Assembly: GCA_022747635.1 (NCBI GenBank)
Contig: JAKTNV010000003.1
Span: 32,344,551-32,408,550, forward strand
Reading direction: 5' to 3'
Source: Hetaerina americana
Taxonomy: Eukaryota > Arthropoda > Insecta > Odonata > Calopterygidae
DNA: 64,000 nucleotides
Below the pieces are notes generated by a model, which saw only the letters and a list, made by a program, of their open reading frames with translations, ran no database searches and was not told where the DNA came from. Made by a program: the position numbers and the translations under genes. Numbering within the stretch: position 1 is the first letter of the stretch; the number at the start of each line of letters is the position of its first letter. Positions 13,090 through 25,569 of the stretch are shown here, one piece after another.

Positions 13090-13790
13090 CTCCACTGACC
13101 AACAGGTCTAGCAGGTGAAACTAACCAAAAAAATTGGAAATCGAATGCACCGGAAATGTCATCCCTTGGTAGAAAATCCAAGAAGAAATATGACGGCAGT
13201 GTAGTAGGGGCGTGACAGCAGTGCAGAAGTAAATGAGGCAAGAGAGGAGTGGCTAAGAAGGGGAGTGGGAGGTTGGGTGCCAAGGCGGTTGCGTGGGGGA
13301 GCAGGTGTCTGACCGAAGGGGACGTTAGGTCCGGTTCGAGGAGGTGAGAGAAAGAGGGGACACCGCCGAGCACAATTTGAGTGACGGGCAAGGAAGGGCA
13401 TCCGAGAGGATAGGAGTGGCAACCAGCTGTCTCCAGGACGAGGGGCCAGTAGGAGCTAGAGGTCGCTCTGCAAGGTGGAAGAACCAGAATGAGGGAAGGG
13501 AGCAAGGAGGGAGGAGAATTGGTGCATGTATGGAAAGTGAGAATGACGGTCGAAAGAAAACAAACATACAGTGAACCAGGCATGACAGAAGCAGGCTTGA
13601 AAAAATAGGGGAAAATAAAGGAAACGAATGAGCACAATGGAAGAAGCAGAGTCGTAGCCAACTGCGATCAATCGATTTGGCTGAACCCGGGCCGGAACAA
13701 ATAATTCGATTCGCTTGCCTACAGTTACATATTAGCCCCACCGGAAGGATCCCGGGCCGCCTAAAAACACATGCCCTACCCATTCCACCG
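13090..13790. other. GC-rich, purine-skewed island
   Basis: G/A-rich on the plus strand from about 13,190 to 13,520 (GGGAAGGGAGCAAGGAGGGA-type sequence). Three overlapping minus-strand frames of 87-215 codons encode Leu/Ser/Pro-rich strings, again the signature of reading a polypyrimidine strand. No domain, splice-supported exon or repeat family is recognised. DNA on either side is AT-rich and unassigned. Confidence 0.45.
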
Positions 13791-13799
13791 ATTGACATT

Positions 13800-16700
13800 C
13801 TTCGAATTTCATAAAATTAATCAATTAATATTTTCATCAATGAAATTAATTTTCAGGGCGACCTTTTTTCAATACACTTTCTTTCTTAAATTATAAGCAT
13901 AATTTAGTATCATTTCGCCTGTGGTAACGTTCGGCAAACAAAGGCTACATAATAAACAGGGATAAGGAAGAATTTCACCTAGGATTGACACATATTGAGA
14001 CCAAGACAAATGCACATATTTTACGATCCATAATTTTGCTATAGCTGAATTCATGATACCATTACAGTTGGAGACTAAGAGTCGGCGAAAGGAAAGGGGC
14101 CAGTGAAATAGAAAAATGCTTCAAATGCGGAAGAACCCCAGCTGGCCTAACACTAAAAGTTTTATATCGCATGCCACTCGACACAATAAATCGACTAAAA
14201 AGTAAAAACAGAAAAATAAAAATCGAGGTTAAAATAGTCTTGCGTATGCCCATATTAAAGGAGTTTGTAATTCATCAAATTGTAACACTATGGACATCAC
14301 ACAATTCCACGAAAGGGAACCTAACAGTGTAAAGTATGTGCATAATAATTATTTTTCATAAGATGACAATTTAAAGGAAATGAAATTTGTGCCTTTTTCA
14401 CACACGGAAAACATTTGTAGGTCTGAATCTGGATGTACATGAATACCCTTTTAGACCCAACATGCAAATGGCCAGGGGCACTAATGAATAAGAATAGAGA
14501 AAAGGAAAAGGTTAAAAGGAATTGAATTAGGAGCGGGGCCATTTAAGTCGTAGCTATCACGAAGTCTCCGGGAGGGGGAAAAGAACGCCCGAAATCCACC
14601 GTTTACTGCATACGTATATTTAGTTCATTTTATACTGTACTGCAAATAGTCGGGAAAAAAAGTTTCCCGCTAATAATAATTAATACTGATTTTCTAGCAA
14701 TAACTATTAATGGAAAACTACAAGCGTGTTTCTTGTCGTCATAGAAAAGTTCCACCGCTATAGCACCGTAGCACATGTACGGATAACTGCTTGGACTTCT
14801 GAAGACGAAAAGACCAGCTACAATTTCATTTTGATTATTTCAAACAATCAAAATATTCTTTCCTAAATTAGTTCAAAGTCTGCAAGTCCTTAGGTGGCAA
14901 TTTTCAATTTATCTTATTCTTTTAAACGTCTGCGGCCTTAAATTGAAATTTATTGGTCCCTTAAATGACACTCTTTTCGGCCGGATTCCATATTCTGGGA
15001 AGGAACTCTGAACGGTCTCCGGCAAGAGCAAGGCAATGACATTACCTTTCCCTTTCAATAAACTATTATTTTTATTGGACTTCCCACAAATGTTACCTAG
15101 TTGGAGATCTCGTGAGAGTTTTATATCAATAACTAAAAACTAAACCGGTTTTTAACTACTACTTCTGGATGATCTCCGAGTGGTTTATTCACAGAATGCC
15201 TGTAGTATTAATTCTTTTAAAAGATTAAAACACTGAAGGCATTAACGAGATCTCTCATAGTCACTAGTAAATAAATTGTCTGAGGCCAAATCAGTGCTTA
15301 TAAAACCAGAAAAACAATTACAGACAAAAACAATGGATAATGTAACATAAAAGTATCATTCTCACCTGATAAAGTGGCTGAAACAATAACTTTTAGATGG
15401 GAGGCAATAATTTCCCGTGGTTGCCATTACTTAGAGACGCTTAAATAAATCTGGATCTCAGAAAAGGAATGACAAAATATTCTTCCGAGATGATATACTA
15501 TGAATTTCACGGAGTAACTTTGGAGAAGTGACGGATATCCATACAACAAAGTACCTCAGAACATTGTCATAGTTTTACTTCAGACTCTAGGATATCATCT
15601 TCCATCTCATTAAGAAACATCTTCTATGACCTATTTGAACTGAAGACGGCTGCTTAAGGTAAAACCGGTTCAATAATCTAAAATAAAAATTGCAGACATG
15701 TCTGAAGGCATTGAAATTTCGGTAATAAGTATATAATATACCTCGTTTTAATAATGTAATAATTTAAAGAGCGGATTGCAAGCTCAAACAGGATTTAATT
15801 GTCAACCCAGGGATATAACAAACCGGAGAATAAACTAGTTTCCCAAAAAACCTGCAGGTTTACGTTAAGGAACCGTTACATATCCTCCAGGCAAAAACAC
15901 TCCAGCCGAAAACTTGAAGCACTTAACAAGTTAGCTATTTATCGATAACACTGTTTGCTGCATGTAATTTTGGACCCGTCCCAAAATACATTACAAGCTC
16001 GGTATCTAACAAAGCCATTAACACAGTTTGGTTGGAAGGTTCGAGGAGAAGTGAGGTTGTGAGGTAACATGGGGGAGTTAGGAGGCAAGTAGAGTATTTC
16101 GTGTAGAGGAAACAGGAGAGCGGGTTGGAGAGAAATGAATATGGTGCGAGGAACATGAAAACTATAAGGACGGCGATGAGGAAGGTGGGGAGAAGACTCC
16201 GCTTTTAAAAAAATCAAATTTGCCGCTTTCGGAAGTGTTCCCAGTAAGTAAACGGGAGTGGTAGAGTGACGTGCGCTATTCAGGGAGGAGGCGCCGGTGT
16301 GGGCGGTCGAGAGAGGGATGGTGCAAGAGTGGAGGAGGACGTGGTGAAAGGAAAGAGGGCTAAAATTATCCTCGAGGAATCGCCGCGGCACATGCGACGG
16401 GCGGGAAGAGGTGCAGAGAAACCACTCGGAGGGGAGTTTCTTCACTCGGCCCGCGCTCCATTAAAAAAATTATCTCCTCGAAATAAAAGCCAGGCCATTC
16501 TCTTGGGAAAGAAGGAAAGACAGCTTCTTTGAATGCTGGACCTAAACGCCAATCTAATGGGTTGGGCCTTGTCTTCTTCCAGGCCATTAGCTGGAATATC
16601 GACAAAAAGATGCTACTAAGGTTACAGTATTTTACAAGTACTTAATAAATGCAATAGGAGGAGGGTAAATACTGCTTTATTTCTCAATTGATATGCAATA

Positions 16701-18595
16701 TAAAATCAAAATAAATATAATCCTGCTTGTCTATTTCTATGAAAACAGACAATGTGAAGGCATGAAAGACTGTCTGACAACTGTATCATATTGTGTTATT
16801 TATGGCCTCAATACATACATTCGTTATAAATTTGGATAGATTCTACGTACAGGCAGAATGTGACTTAGATTATCAAACAATTGCTACCATCTACTCGATA
16901 TTAAGGCATCGATATTTGTAACCTGGCTTAAGGCGAAGACTACTATACTGTCGTTTTTTAAGTTCGCCGGTCAACAGTCACCTGATCCTTATTTTTAGCA
17001 ATTATGTTGTAGCATAAAAACTTCGACGCACAGATTTAGTTAGTTGAAAAGTGCTTTAATAATTAGTAAATCTATTCCGGAAAATATATAATACAACAGC
17101 TTTCAGCAACCCATGAGTAAATGAATCACAGAACTTTCTAAGGAAATATTAACCTCGCACTAAAAAGAAACCTTGATGAGGAAATTACACAAAATCAAGC
17201 CTGAGACCGTCCGGTTGGAATTTAAGTAAAATATACCAAGGCAGTGCAAATTTCGGCCCAAAATTTTGCATTACTCGTCACCCAGTGAGCAACAAAAATA
17301 ATGCCACATTAAAAAAATACATAGCGATAGTGAATGACGTGGAAATAGATCAGAAATCAACAAACACTGAAAATTGAAATTGTGTGTTTTAATATCAAAA
17401 AGAATGTTTTCACAAAATGAACCGCCCAACTGCCCAGCCGTGACTGCCCAACCTTGAATTTGCAAGAAAAATACGCCGCCATATAAATTTGTTATAGTTT
17501 ATTGGGCTAAAGTTTTGAAAATTGTCATACTACCTTGTGTAAAACGAAAAAAAGTTCACTTCAAGTAAATCTTTCATACAGTCACAGCGGGATTCATTGA
17601 TGTGGCGATTAGACCAACAATAACTTCTCTGTATGCGCAACTTAATACGACATAGTCGATGCTTAATAATTTATGCTATAAAACAAAAGATTGAAAAGAA
17701 AAACAGTGCCAAGTAACTCCACATTTTTTAGGAAGGATCAAGTTGTAATATATCCATGTAAACAATATAAAAATACTTCTCTACAAAGAAATGCTCCACA
17801 TACTTATGCGAGAAACAAATACCACAGTTTCCTTTAATACCCTCCCAAGCCAGATAATATTCTCTAATACCACAAACGAAGGCATAAAAATATGATTTAT
17901 AATACAAAACTAAAAAAATGAAACGTAAAAACCAAATTATTCATCTCGTGGAAAGAAAATCATAACAAAAAGCTCACGTTCCCTAAACTCATACCCCTAA
18001 CGCAATCATGAATCACTCAAGCGCACCACTGGAGAACTGGAGATTTCCACCATTTCATATTTAAATAAAACTGGCGGTTCTTCGCATTATGAATCATGGG
18101 AGTTAAAACCTTTAGGATATATTTCATCTTCTGTCTTCATATTAATTTTTCATTTCATGAGTTATACCCAAAGGAAGTAAATGTGGTAGCGCTGAAAGAG
18201 TTTAGAAATTTATTGCTCCCGTCAAAGTCAACCCGACAACACTTTCCCATATTTAAAAGTTCCAAAAACTAAAAGGCTAAGAGCAAAAGTATTCGCAAGG
18301 TGCGCTATTGCGTTAAATTATCGCTTAGGAGGTCGTGTGTCATAGCGTTCTGGGTTAAGAACTAAAGCGTTGAAAGAAAGAAGAGGAGTGAAACGAGAAT
18401 TGCGGAGAGAAATGAATCAAGTGACAGTTTCAAGAGAAAAGTGAGAGAATGAGGACAAGGAAATGAGAGGAGGAATGACAGTACGCAAAAATTAGGTGTC
18501 CGAGGTCGTAATTTTAAGTTCGAGTAAAAATAGAGGGATTAAAACTAAATGTTCATAGAATGCAATGAAGTGGGAGTTACTGACGTTCCAGGAAA
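13800..18595. other. Intergenic DNA with a small GC island at 16,020-16,440
   Basis: Mostly AT-rich and featureless. A 400-bp purine-rich patch at 16,020-16,440 resembles the other islands in composition. Its ORFs in opposite strands (15,939-16,445 minus; 16,266-16,532 plus) have no recognisable domain. The stretch 18,360-18,480 is locally G/A-rich. Confidence 0.4.
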
Positions 18596-18599
18596 AATA

Positions 18600-19892
18600 C
18601 GACGGCAGTTGCAATGCTCTCGGAATCAGCACCAGATGTCAGAGCTATCGTAACGAGTTTTCCGCGTAGTAATAGGTAATCCTTTATGAGTAAACACGTA
18701 ACGCGTCAGTGCTCTGGGAAGAGACATGTGGTGCGGACCGCTTTCTGTTGATGTCCCCGTGTATTGAATCGTGAAGATGGCAAAAATTGAGATTTAAGCA
18801 GTGATTAAATACTTCGCAAAAAATGCATGAAAGCAATGGAAGCTAATACCGACTTTCCGAACACTCTGGGTGACTCTGCTCCTTCATGTTCAACTGTTGC
18901 CAAATGGACAAATGAGTTTAAGTTTGGTAGGGGACGCTTAGATGGTGATCCGTGTAGTGGTTGGCCAAAATGTGCCACTACCCCAGAAATTATAGCAAAG
19001 GTGCATTAAATGGCCATTGGGATCGCAGACTGAAAGTGCGATACATCGCTGAAAGTATAGGGATGTCATCTGAACGGACAAAGCACATTTTAAAAGTGGA
19101 ATGGATATGAGAAAATTATCAGCTAGATAGTTGCCGTGCCGACTCTTGAGGCAGGATCACGAATGTATCACAATAAAAATTTCCGAACCATGTTCGAACC
19201 GTTTTAAGGGCAACCAACAAGATTTTCTGTGCCAGTTCTTGACCACGGATGAACATTGGGTCCATTACTACACGTCAGAAACAAAGCAGTAGTCAAAGCA
19301 ATGTAAACATGTTGATTCACCACCACCAAAGAAAGCAAAGGCAATACGGTCGGCCGAAAAGGTGATGGCTTCAGTTTTCTGGGATGCGAAAGGGAATCTG
19401 CTGATAGATTATCTGATTATCTTCCCAATACTCAAACAATTACTGGAAAAAAACTACGTAAACCTCCTGGACCAAATACAGCAAAAGATGCATGAAAAAA
19501 GGCCAGGTTTGGTAAGGAAGAGAGCCATCTTTCATCAAGACAATGCACGCCCACACACAAATTTCATTGGCATGGCAAAAATACGTGAACTACGATACGA
19601 TTTGTTGCCACAACCGCCTTCTCACCTGATTCGGCTCCATCAGATTTCCATCTGTTCCCCAAGCTCAAAAATTTCCTCGGTGGACGGAAATTCACTTCAA
19701 ACAAAGAACTAGTAGCCGAAGTATAGGGGTATGTTGTAGGCCTGAAGGAATCTAATTTTGAAAATTGGAACATCGCTAGACAAAGTGCTATAGGGTACAA
19801 GTAGACTTCATTGAACAAAAAAAAAGTTTCCCTGAGGTAGGTTGTTTATTTCTATTACATTCCGAGAAAATTTCAAACTACCCTCTTACTCG
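18600..19892 (+). mobile_element. Nearly full-length dead mariner (DD34D)
   Basis: A 1,293-bp segment bounded by TA on both sides (18,598-18,599 and 19,893-19,894), the usual mariner target site. The outer 30 bp or so are imperfect inverted repeats: the left end carries CTCTCGGAATCAG, and the reverse complement of the right end carries TTTCTCGGAATGTAA, both after a CGA start. The length is normal for mariner (about 1.3 kb). It contains a transposase reading frame broken by stops and shifts. The boundaries rest on weak TIR similarity; the identity of the element does not. Confidence 0.8.
18777..19838 (+). pseudogene. Mariner transposase pseudogene
   Basis: The frame starts with an ATG at 18,777 (MAKIEI), then shifts and carries stops. 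Recognisable blocks in order: helix-turn-helix region TLGDSAPSCSTVAKWTNEFK at 18,850-18,915; linker CATTPEIIAKVH to 19,006; first catalytic Asp in TTDEHWVHYY at about 19,237; SPPPKKAKA and KVMASVFWDAKGNLLIDYL at 19,317-19,414; second Asp in IFHQDNARPH at about 19,540; third Asp in SAPSDFHLFPKLK at about 19,637-19,680. The third block lies in a different frame from the second. Counting across that shift gives 34 residues between them, so the copy is DD34D. It cannot make an active enzyme. Confidence 0.88.
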
Positions 19893-19894
19893 TA

Positions 19895-20430
19895 AAACCT
19901 CGCGGAGGAAAGCAATCGTGAAACTGTAAATTGTTGGCAAAACAGTTTTAATGCCATTACGGGAAAATTGTTTCAATGCATCAGCGTTTTTTTCTTTTGT
20001 TAATGAACCAAGGGACCAAGGAACCAAAATGATTCCTTCCACTACATGGAAGGAATTTCAAATGTAGCTCAGATCTATCCATCTAAAATGCACAACTATG
20101 CCTGAAGAGGAATAAAAAAAACAGAAACTTTAAAATATAAGAACAAGTTCTTGGCTTTTAAAAATTCACGTTTATACAATTTGGCGATGATTCGGTGATT
20201 CACGAGCGCAAATTCCAATGAAGTCACAACTTAGTTTATGGTTGAATGTCAACACTCAACCTTGCTAAGGAAATTATTATTATCAGGAGTAGTCTAATAG
20301 GTTATGGTAGGTTTTTGATGGACCTTGATAACACTTTTGATTGACGCTACACTTCCACATACCGTACTTCCATGCACTTAACTAGCATGACACAAAATAT
20401 CCTTAAACCCGTTAGCGAATATTTAAATAG
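19895..20430. other. Intergenic DNA, nothing recognised
   Basis: AT-rich; no motif or repeat structure recognised between the mariner and the RTE fragment. Confidence 0.5.
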
Positions 20431-20940
20431 CACGTTTTTTTAGCTCTTCATACTTTATACCTTCCTTAATTCCACCCAAAACAACCTATCTTCTCCTCCC
20501 TCTACCCTGCTTTTTCAGCATTCTCCCCTACATTACCGCTTTCATCATCCCGTTGCCTATCAGCATCTTCTGCATCGACTCGTTCTGCCTTCTCAGTATT
20601 TCTCACAAGAGCTGTCTCCCATTCACTATCATGCCTTGAACTTAATCATTTGGTTTCTTTTCTGTGCATATTTTTTTCTAGTGTCCTCAAAATTTCATCT
20701 CAAAAGCCTCAAAAATACTCCAAATCTCCATTCCGCAAGGACTAAATATCCGGGCCTTACAAAACCACGCTTCATACTTAACTTTTCACAATTATTTTAT
20801 TTGCATATTTATTCAAGGTGCCTTCCATCAACTCTCGGCTTTTTTAAACACTTCAAGACTATATTTCTATTAATGTCCCTACTACAGTGCCCACCCTCCG
20901 AAAAGAGTTCCTCAAAAGTTGATTGTTTCCACCTGTTTTA
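20430..20940 (-). mobile_element. RTE-clade LINE, degenerate 3' fragment
   Basis: On the minus strand, broken frames resemble the C-terminal tail of RTE polyproteins: an EAFEM-containing block at about 20,690-20,760 and a GRGRRR-type run followed by VLGGIKEGIKYEE at about 20,440-20,500. The same tail is seen more clearly in the copies at 45.9-47.0 kb and 47.5 kb, which is why I assign it here. Many indels and stops; an old, 5'-truncated copy. The ORF on the opposite strand (20,636-20,941) is a shadow. Confidence 0.5.
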
Positions 20941-20949
20941 GTTCATGTA

Positions 20950-23900
20950 ATGAAATAGTAAAAAGTAATCTCAGCAGCCACTGCATCTAAATTTCAAAAC
21001 CATCTACCGATGAAATCACAATGCTCACCGTGAAGTTTGCCTATACAGAAGATACATACCCTCAAATGATTATTAGGAAAAATTGAAGTGAATATTAATG
21101 TCTGGTTTAACAATGTTAAATTATTGCTAAATCAGTGGCTCACATGAATGTACAAATAAAGAAGTTTTCTAAAAAAATTAAATATTTTTAGAATTTTTAG
21201 TTACCAGACTAGGAACAAAATGTAACATTATTAGTCATTTTTTTATTCATTGCCCTGCTTGCTCCAATAGAATAAAAACAAGTCGTTGCCAAGGCATGAC
21301 AGATAATACCAACGATGCGTGGGCACTAAGTTTGTTTGGGTAAGGTTGGCATGTTCCATCAGGTGCAAGTCCGACTAAATTTGAGACATTAAGTTAGAAA
21401 GAGCACCACGGAAACGCCTTAGTTCATTGTGTCAATATTGTCCGAAAAGAAACACTGACATTTTTACAACATCACATTTCTCTCTTGAGCGTAATCTTCA
21501 CAAATAATTATTCAAACCTTTTTTCTGATACAAACAAAGGATTTTTGACGCTCTGTCCTGGAATGAACTGATCATTAGTCATCTCACTTTAGGATTCAAA
21601 CCCTAAGCAGCACACTATTACTTTCACAACTTACAGCATTGTCCTCACTTACCAAATTAAATTTGTAATCCATGAAAAACATGATAAGGGTAGCCAAATA
21701 TTTGCACATCAATGCACAAGGATGCAATCAAAGATACAGGAAATCTAAGACAAAATTAGTACATCTTGTCCAAAAACGAGGAGGCTTAATCGAATATCCT
21801 GTATTGACACACTTGCGTGGGCAGGCATAATCAGATACACAATTTTCTTGCCTCGGAAAAGTATTGGACAATACTCGAATTCTTATCCGGACGTCCCGGA
21901 CGCTCTTGAAAGAGGAAATTCCGGCGAAAATAGGATGTTTTCTAACCATATGTTTGATTAGATTAAGTCGCAAAGAAAAACAGGAAAAGCAAATTAACTA
22001 TCGTTCCTGCTGCTTAAATGGATTGAATACATATCGAAATTTAAGATGCCCCAAAAAAATGGCTATATCCTGAAACCAGCGTTACAAAAGGAATATTTCC
22101 AGCTTCCTTAAATTTTCCATAAACAATTAATTTAATTGGCAAGATTTAGTTTCAAATATTATAACGAAATTCAAAATTAGAGCCATGATTCCATTATTTC
22201 CGAAGCAGATCTGTTTTGAATTTAATATGCTCAGTCAACATGACCGACGCAAAAATCATATGGCTCCTTCGATAGTCGATACATTTCTAACGATATGAGT
22301 TTTTAACTAACTTTAAAGCCTGAGCCGAAGATTTAATACAATTATTATTCATTAAGTAATTGGCTATATCTCATCATTATGCACTATAAAACCTTAAAAT
22401 CAATAAATGAACAATTTGCAATTCTAAAATGAATTAAGGGCATATATGATGAAATGAAACGATCGTCATTTCTAAAGTTGTCATTTTCTTTGGTCATTTA
22501 GTTTAAATTAGAGAAAAGCAGAGAACATACGCCACCCAAGCGCGCATTTTCTTTCCAGCGCATGCAAGAAATTAAATAAACTAAACCCGCTTAATCACAT
22601 TAAATGAAACTGCGTAAACTCAGCAAATAAAGGTAGGTGCCAAGGCGAACATGAGGCTCATACAAAATTTACTCGACGTGACACCCACACCTCAAGGTGT
22701 AAATCAACCATGAGGTAAACAAAGACAGGGAAAACATGAGAACTAGTTTACGAGACACAGTTTCCCCGACCTATCCTCCGTAGCAGCCTTCAGCATCCCT
22801 ATAAGGAGACGTGTATCACTGCGAACGTACTGGCAAAAGGGATTTTGAAAGTTATTTTAATTAACATTGTCGTGTGAAAATGTCCAAATTAATTAATATA
22901 GAGCGGGCATTCTGCATTCACATATGGAAGTATTCCTTTGAAAATTACCTCTCTAGTTTTCTCGCCAAACGCAATATTATTATCCGCCGCGGCCTCAAGT
23001 AACATGAACTCAAACCGTGGCTTTCTGAATTGTCATCGATGGTAACTTCTTCGCCAAAACATATACCATACGTATGCGTGGATTATACAAAAACAATCAC
23101 AGGTAAGATTGAAAATATCATCCACCTAAAATGGATTTGTGTTTGTACCTTAAATCATTCCCGGACGTAGGTAACGCCCAATTGTGTCAAGATTATGAAA
23201 AGAGATTTTTGCCCTAAAACATAGCGCGGGGATGGTAGAATGTTTCAACCGATCACAAAATAACAGCCAACACAGAAATATTTTTAGCTTAGTCAAAAAT
23301 AAACAAACTATAAAGACTCAAACATATTTAGAGCAAATATAATGAGAACCTGCCGCACGACACGGTGTGATAGTATAAGCAGTTCAATCCATTCACTGAA
23401 CAATTTTGGCCAAACGCCACATTATTCTAAGAAGAGATTTCATGATAAAATGTATCTATAAAACGAACGAACAATTTAAGATGCAACAATGATATATAAA
23501 ATTCATTTTACTACTTACTCAATTGATGTTCTTTCAAAAATGTACCCTTGAATTTTGGCTAGAAAGACAGGTGAAAATACGGTATAAAAAGGGAGACAAT
23601 TGAAGTGAGGCCTACGAATAAATGTACAGATATTCTCTTAACTATACTAACCTTATTTCAGCTGCACTAATACCGTGAATTTCATGTAAAATATGAGTGA
23701 GGGACGGTAAAAGATGAGTTAATCCCGACCACACCACGACGATAAGAGACAGCGACGAAGAGAACGATATTTCCGCCAACGCTTTCGCGGCGGCAAAACA
23801 CCGCTAATATTTTTCCTCGCAACGACATGCGGGAAAAAACGGAAAAGGAGATGCACATAAAAACATGGTGTACAAACAATCAAGGCACGCAGTCCTATCC

Positions 23901-25075
23901 AGCGTCGCAAGCGCACAGCAGTGGGAGATCAAGAGAACGCGGGGTGATAAATCTGATTGAATTCTGAATTTCATTCTCGCAACCAGTACACTTGACCGAA
24001 TACTCCCTCAGTGCGCTTTGAATGCTCGAATGATGCATCGTATTAATTTACTTACTAAATTCATGCGTCACGGAAAGATGAAAATCATGGTGGACTCTTT
24101 GACTTTCTAGAACTGAGTTATGCTAAGAATTATGGCTGATGATTGACATTTTACAATTTACAGCTTATGAAATCTTATTCCATTGTCATGCTCATAACTA
24201 AAACAAACCAATATCCAAACAAATTTACGTGTCGGAAATACTTTCCCCGTGCATCGTAAAAGATGGCGAATTTAGGCTGAGCCAAGGCATGGAGATAATT
24301 TCAATTGGAAATCAATTACATTATTTTACAATGAAAGACTTAAATAAAATGTGAAACAACATTCACCACTAGCAATTCACCAGTAAGATGCTCGCTTTAA
24401 ACATTTTATAATTAGAAAAAACGACTTCACCGGCAAGCAACAAAATGCTAAATACAAACGTTTCCACAGATTTGGTTTGTCGAGGTTAGAGCGCGTAATA
24501 ATGCACAAAAAAAGAAATAAAAATTTCCCCAAAGCATGGCTATGTAAATTCAATAGAAAGTCGTATTTTGAATACACGAGAAAAATGAGATGCACTGAAT
24601 GAATTAATAAGAGAAAACATTCATTGTCGAACTAAAGGAAATTTGAGGCCACAAGCCTCGTATATTACTTGTCACCTCTCACGACCATATCAACTCCTCT
24701 CGCTTTCGCATACTGCTTTAAATTCCAAAAACATATTCACAATTGTATCTCAGATTAGATACACAAACGATGTTATGCGATATAAAATGACGTTAATTCC
24801 GAGTAAATTCTCCGATTTTTTATCGACAAATTTGATTCTAAAATAATTAATATCAAATTCAATTTCGTCAAGAATTATCATTCACAAATATTTCATTTCT
24901 AATCTCTTAATTAATTTCCTTTCTTGTTGACATATTTTTTTATTCCTCCAAGAGGAAACTTGGGCATTTTTTAAATATTTTATAATTTTGTGATTTTTAA
25001 TGCAAATTAATATTTCCGAAAAAAATTACAACTTATGACATATAAAACGCATTTTAAGTTAAATAACGTGTCCGT
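20950..25075. other. AT-rich intergenic or intronic DNA, nothing recognised
   Basis: No recognisable protein motif, RNA gene or repeat found on either strand. CpG dinucleotides are common here even in AT-rich sequence, unlike the DNA right of 44 kb. Confidence 0.45.
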
Positions 25076-25079
25076 AACA

Positions 25080-25560
25080 TGGGTATATGCTAGCGCACGG
25101 AAGAGGAGGGAGAAAAACAAAATTGGGTAGAAACGGACATTCTATTCAACACCATCGATGAAAATGAAAGGTGATGGCTGCTTCGTCGAAGCACTCAGCA
25201 CATCCGCCAAGAATGGCGCGACTGCCCCAGCGCCAGCCACCGCCCCTGACTTGGGGCAACGAGGAGGAGAACCGGGGAGCGATCAAGAGGCGGGAAGAAG
25301 CGCGGCGGCGGAAGGGGGCGAGGCGCCGAGCGCCACGATATAGCCTCACTGAGCGGCCTACGATCGACCGTCCCGGGCTTAAACGACGACGCCGGCGCGT
25401 CTACGGGAGAGAGCGCGCGCTCTTTCCTGGAGCAGAGTGCCGCACCCCCGTCACCATCCCCCGGGAGAGGCACATCCACCGCACCTCGCGTTGCCACCCC
25501 GATAAACGTTCACATATGCGCCAAAGGGACAAGTTAGATAGGGGCGACTGACCCAAGGAA
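25080..25560. promoter_or_regulatory. CpG-dense island, candidate promoter or first exon
   Basis: The most CpG-dense stretch of the window (for example GCGCGGCGGCGG near 25,300, GCCGGCGCGTC near 25,390 and GAGCGCGCGCTC near 25,412). It differs from the other islands because it is mixed-sequence rather than purine-skewed. Open frames run through it on both strands: plus 25,158-25,343 (Ala/Gly/Glu/Pro-rich), plus 25,171-25,551 (Arg-rich) and minus 25,195-25,497. GC-rich DNA is open by chance, so I cannot pick one. A host-gene promoter with a 5' exon is plausible; no TATA box or clear splice donor decides the strand. Confidence 0.4.
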
Positions 25561-25569
25561 TCCAAATGT

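Noticed and set aside
25171..25551. 126-codon Arg-rich plus-strand ORF
   Set aside because: Lies in CpG-dense DNA that is open in several frames on both strands; nothing favours this frame.
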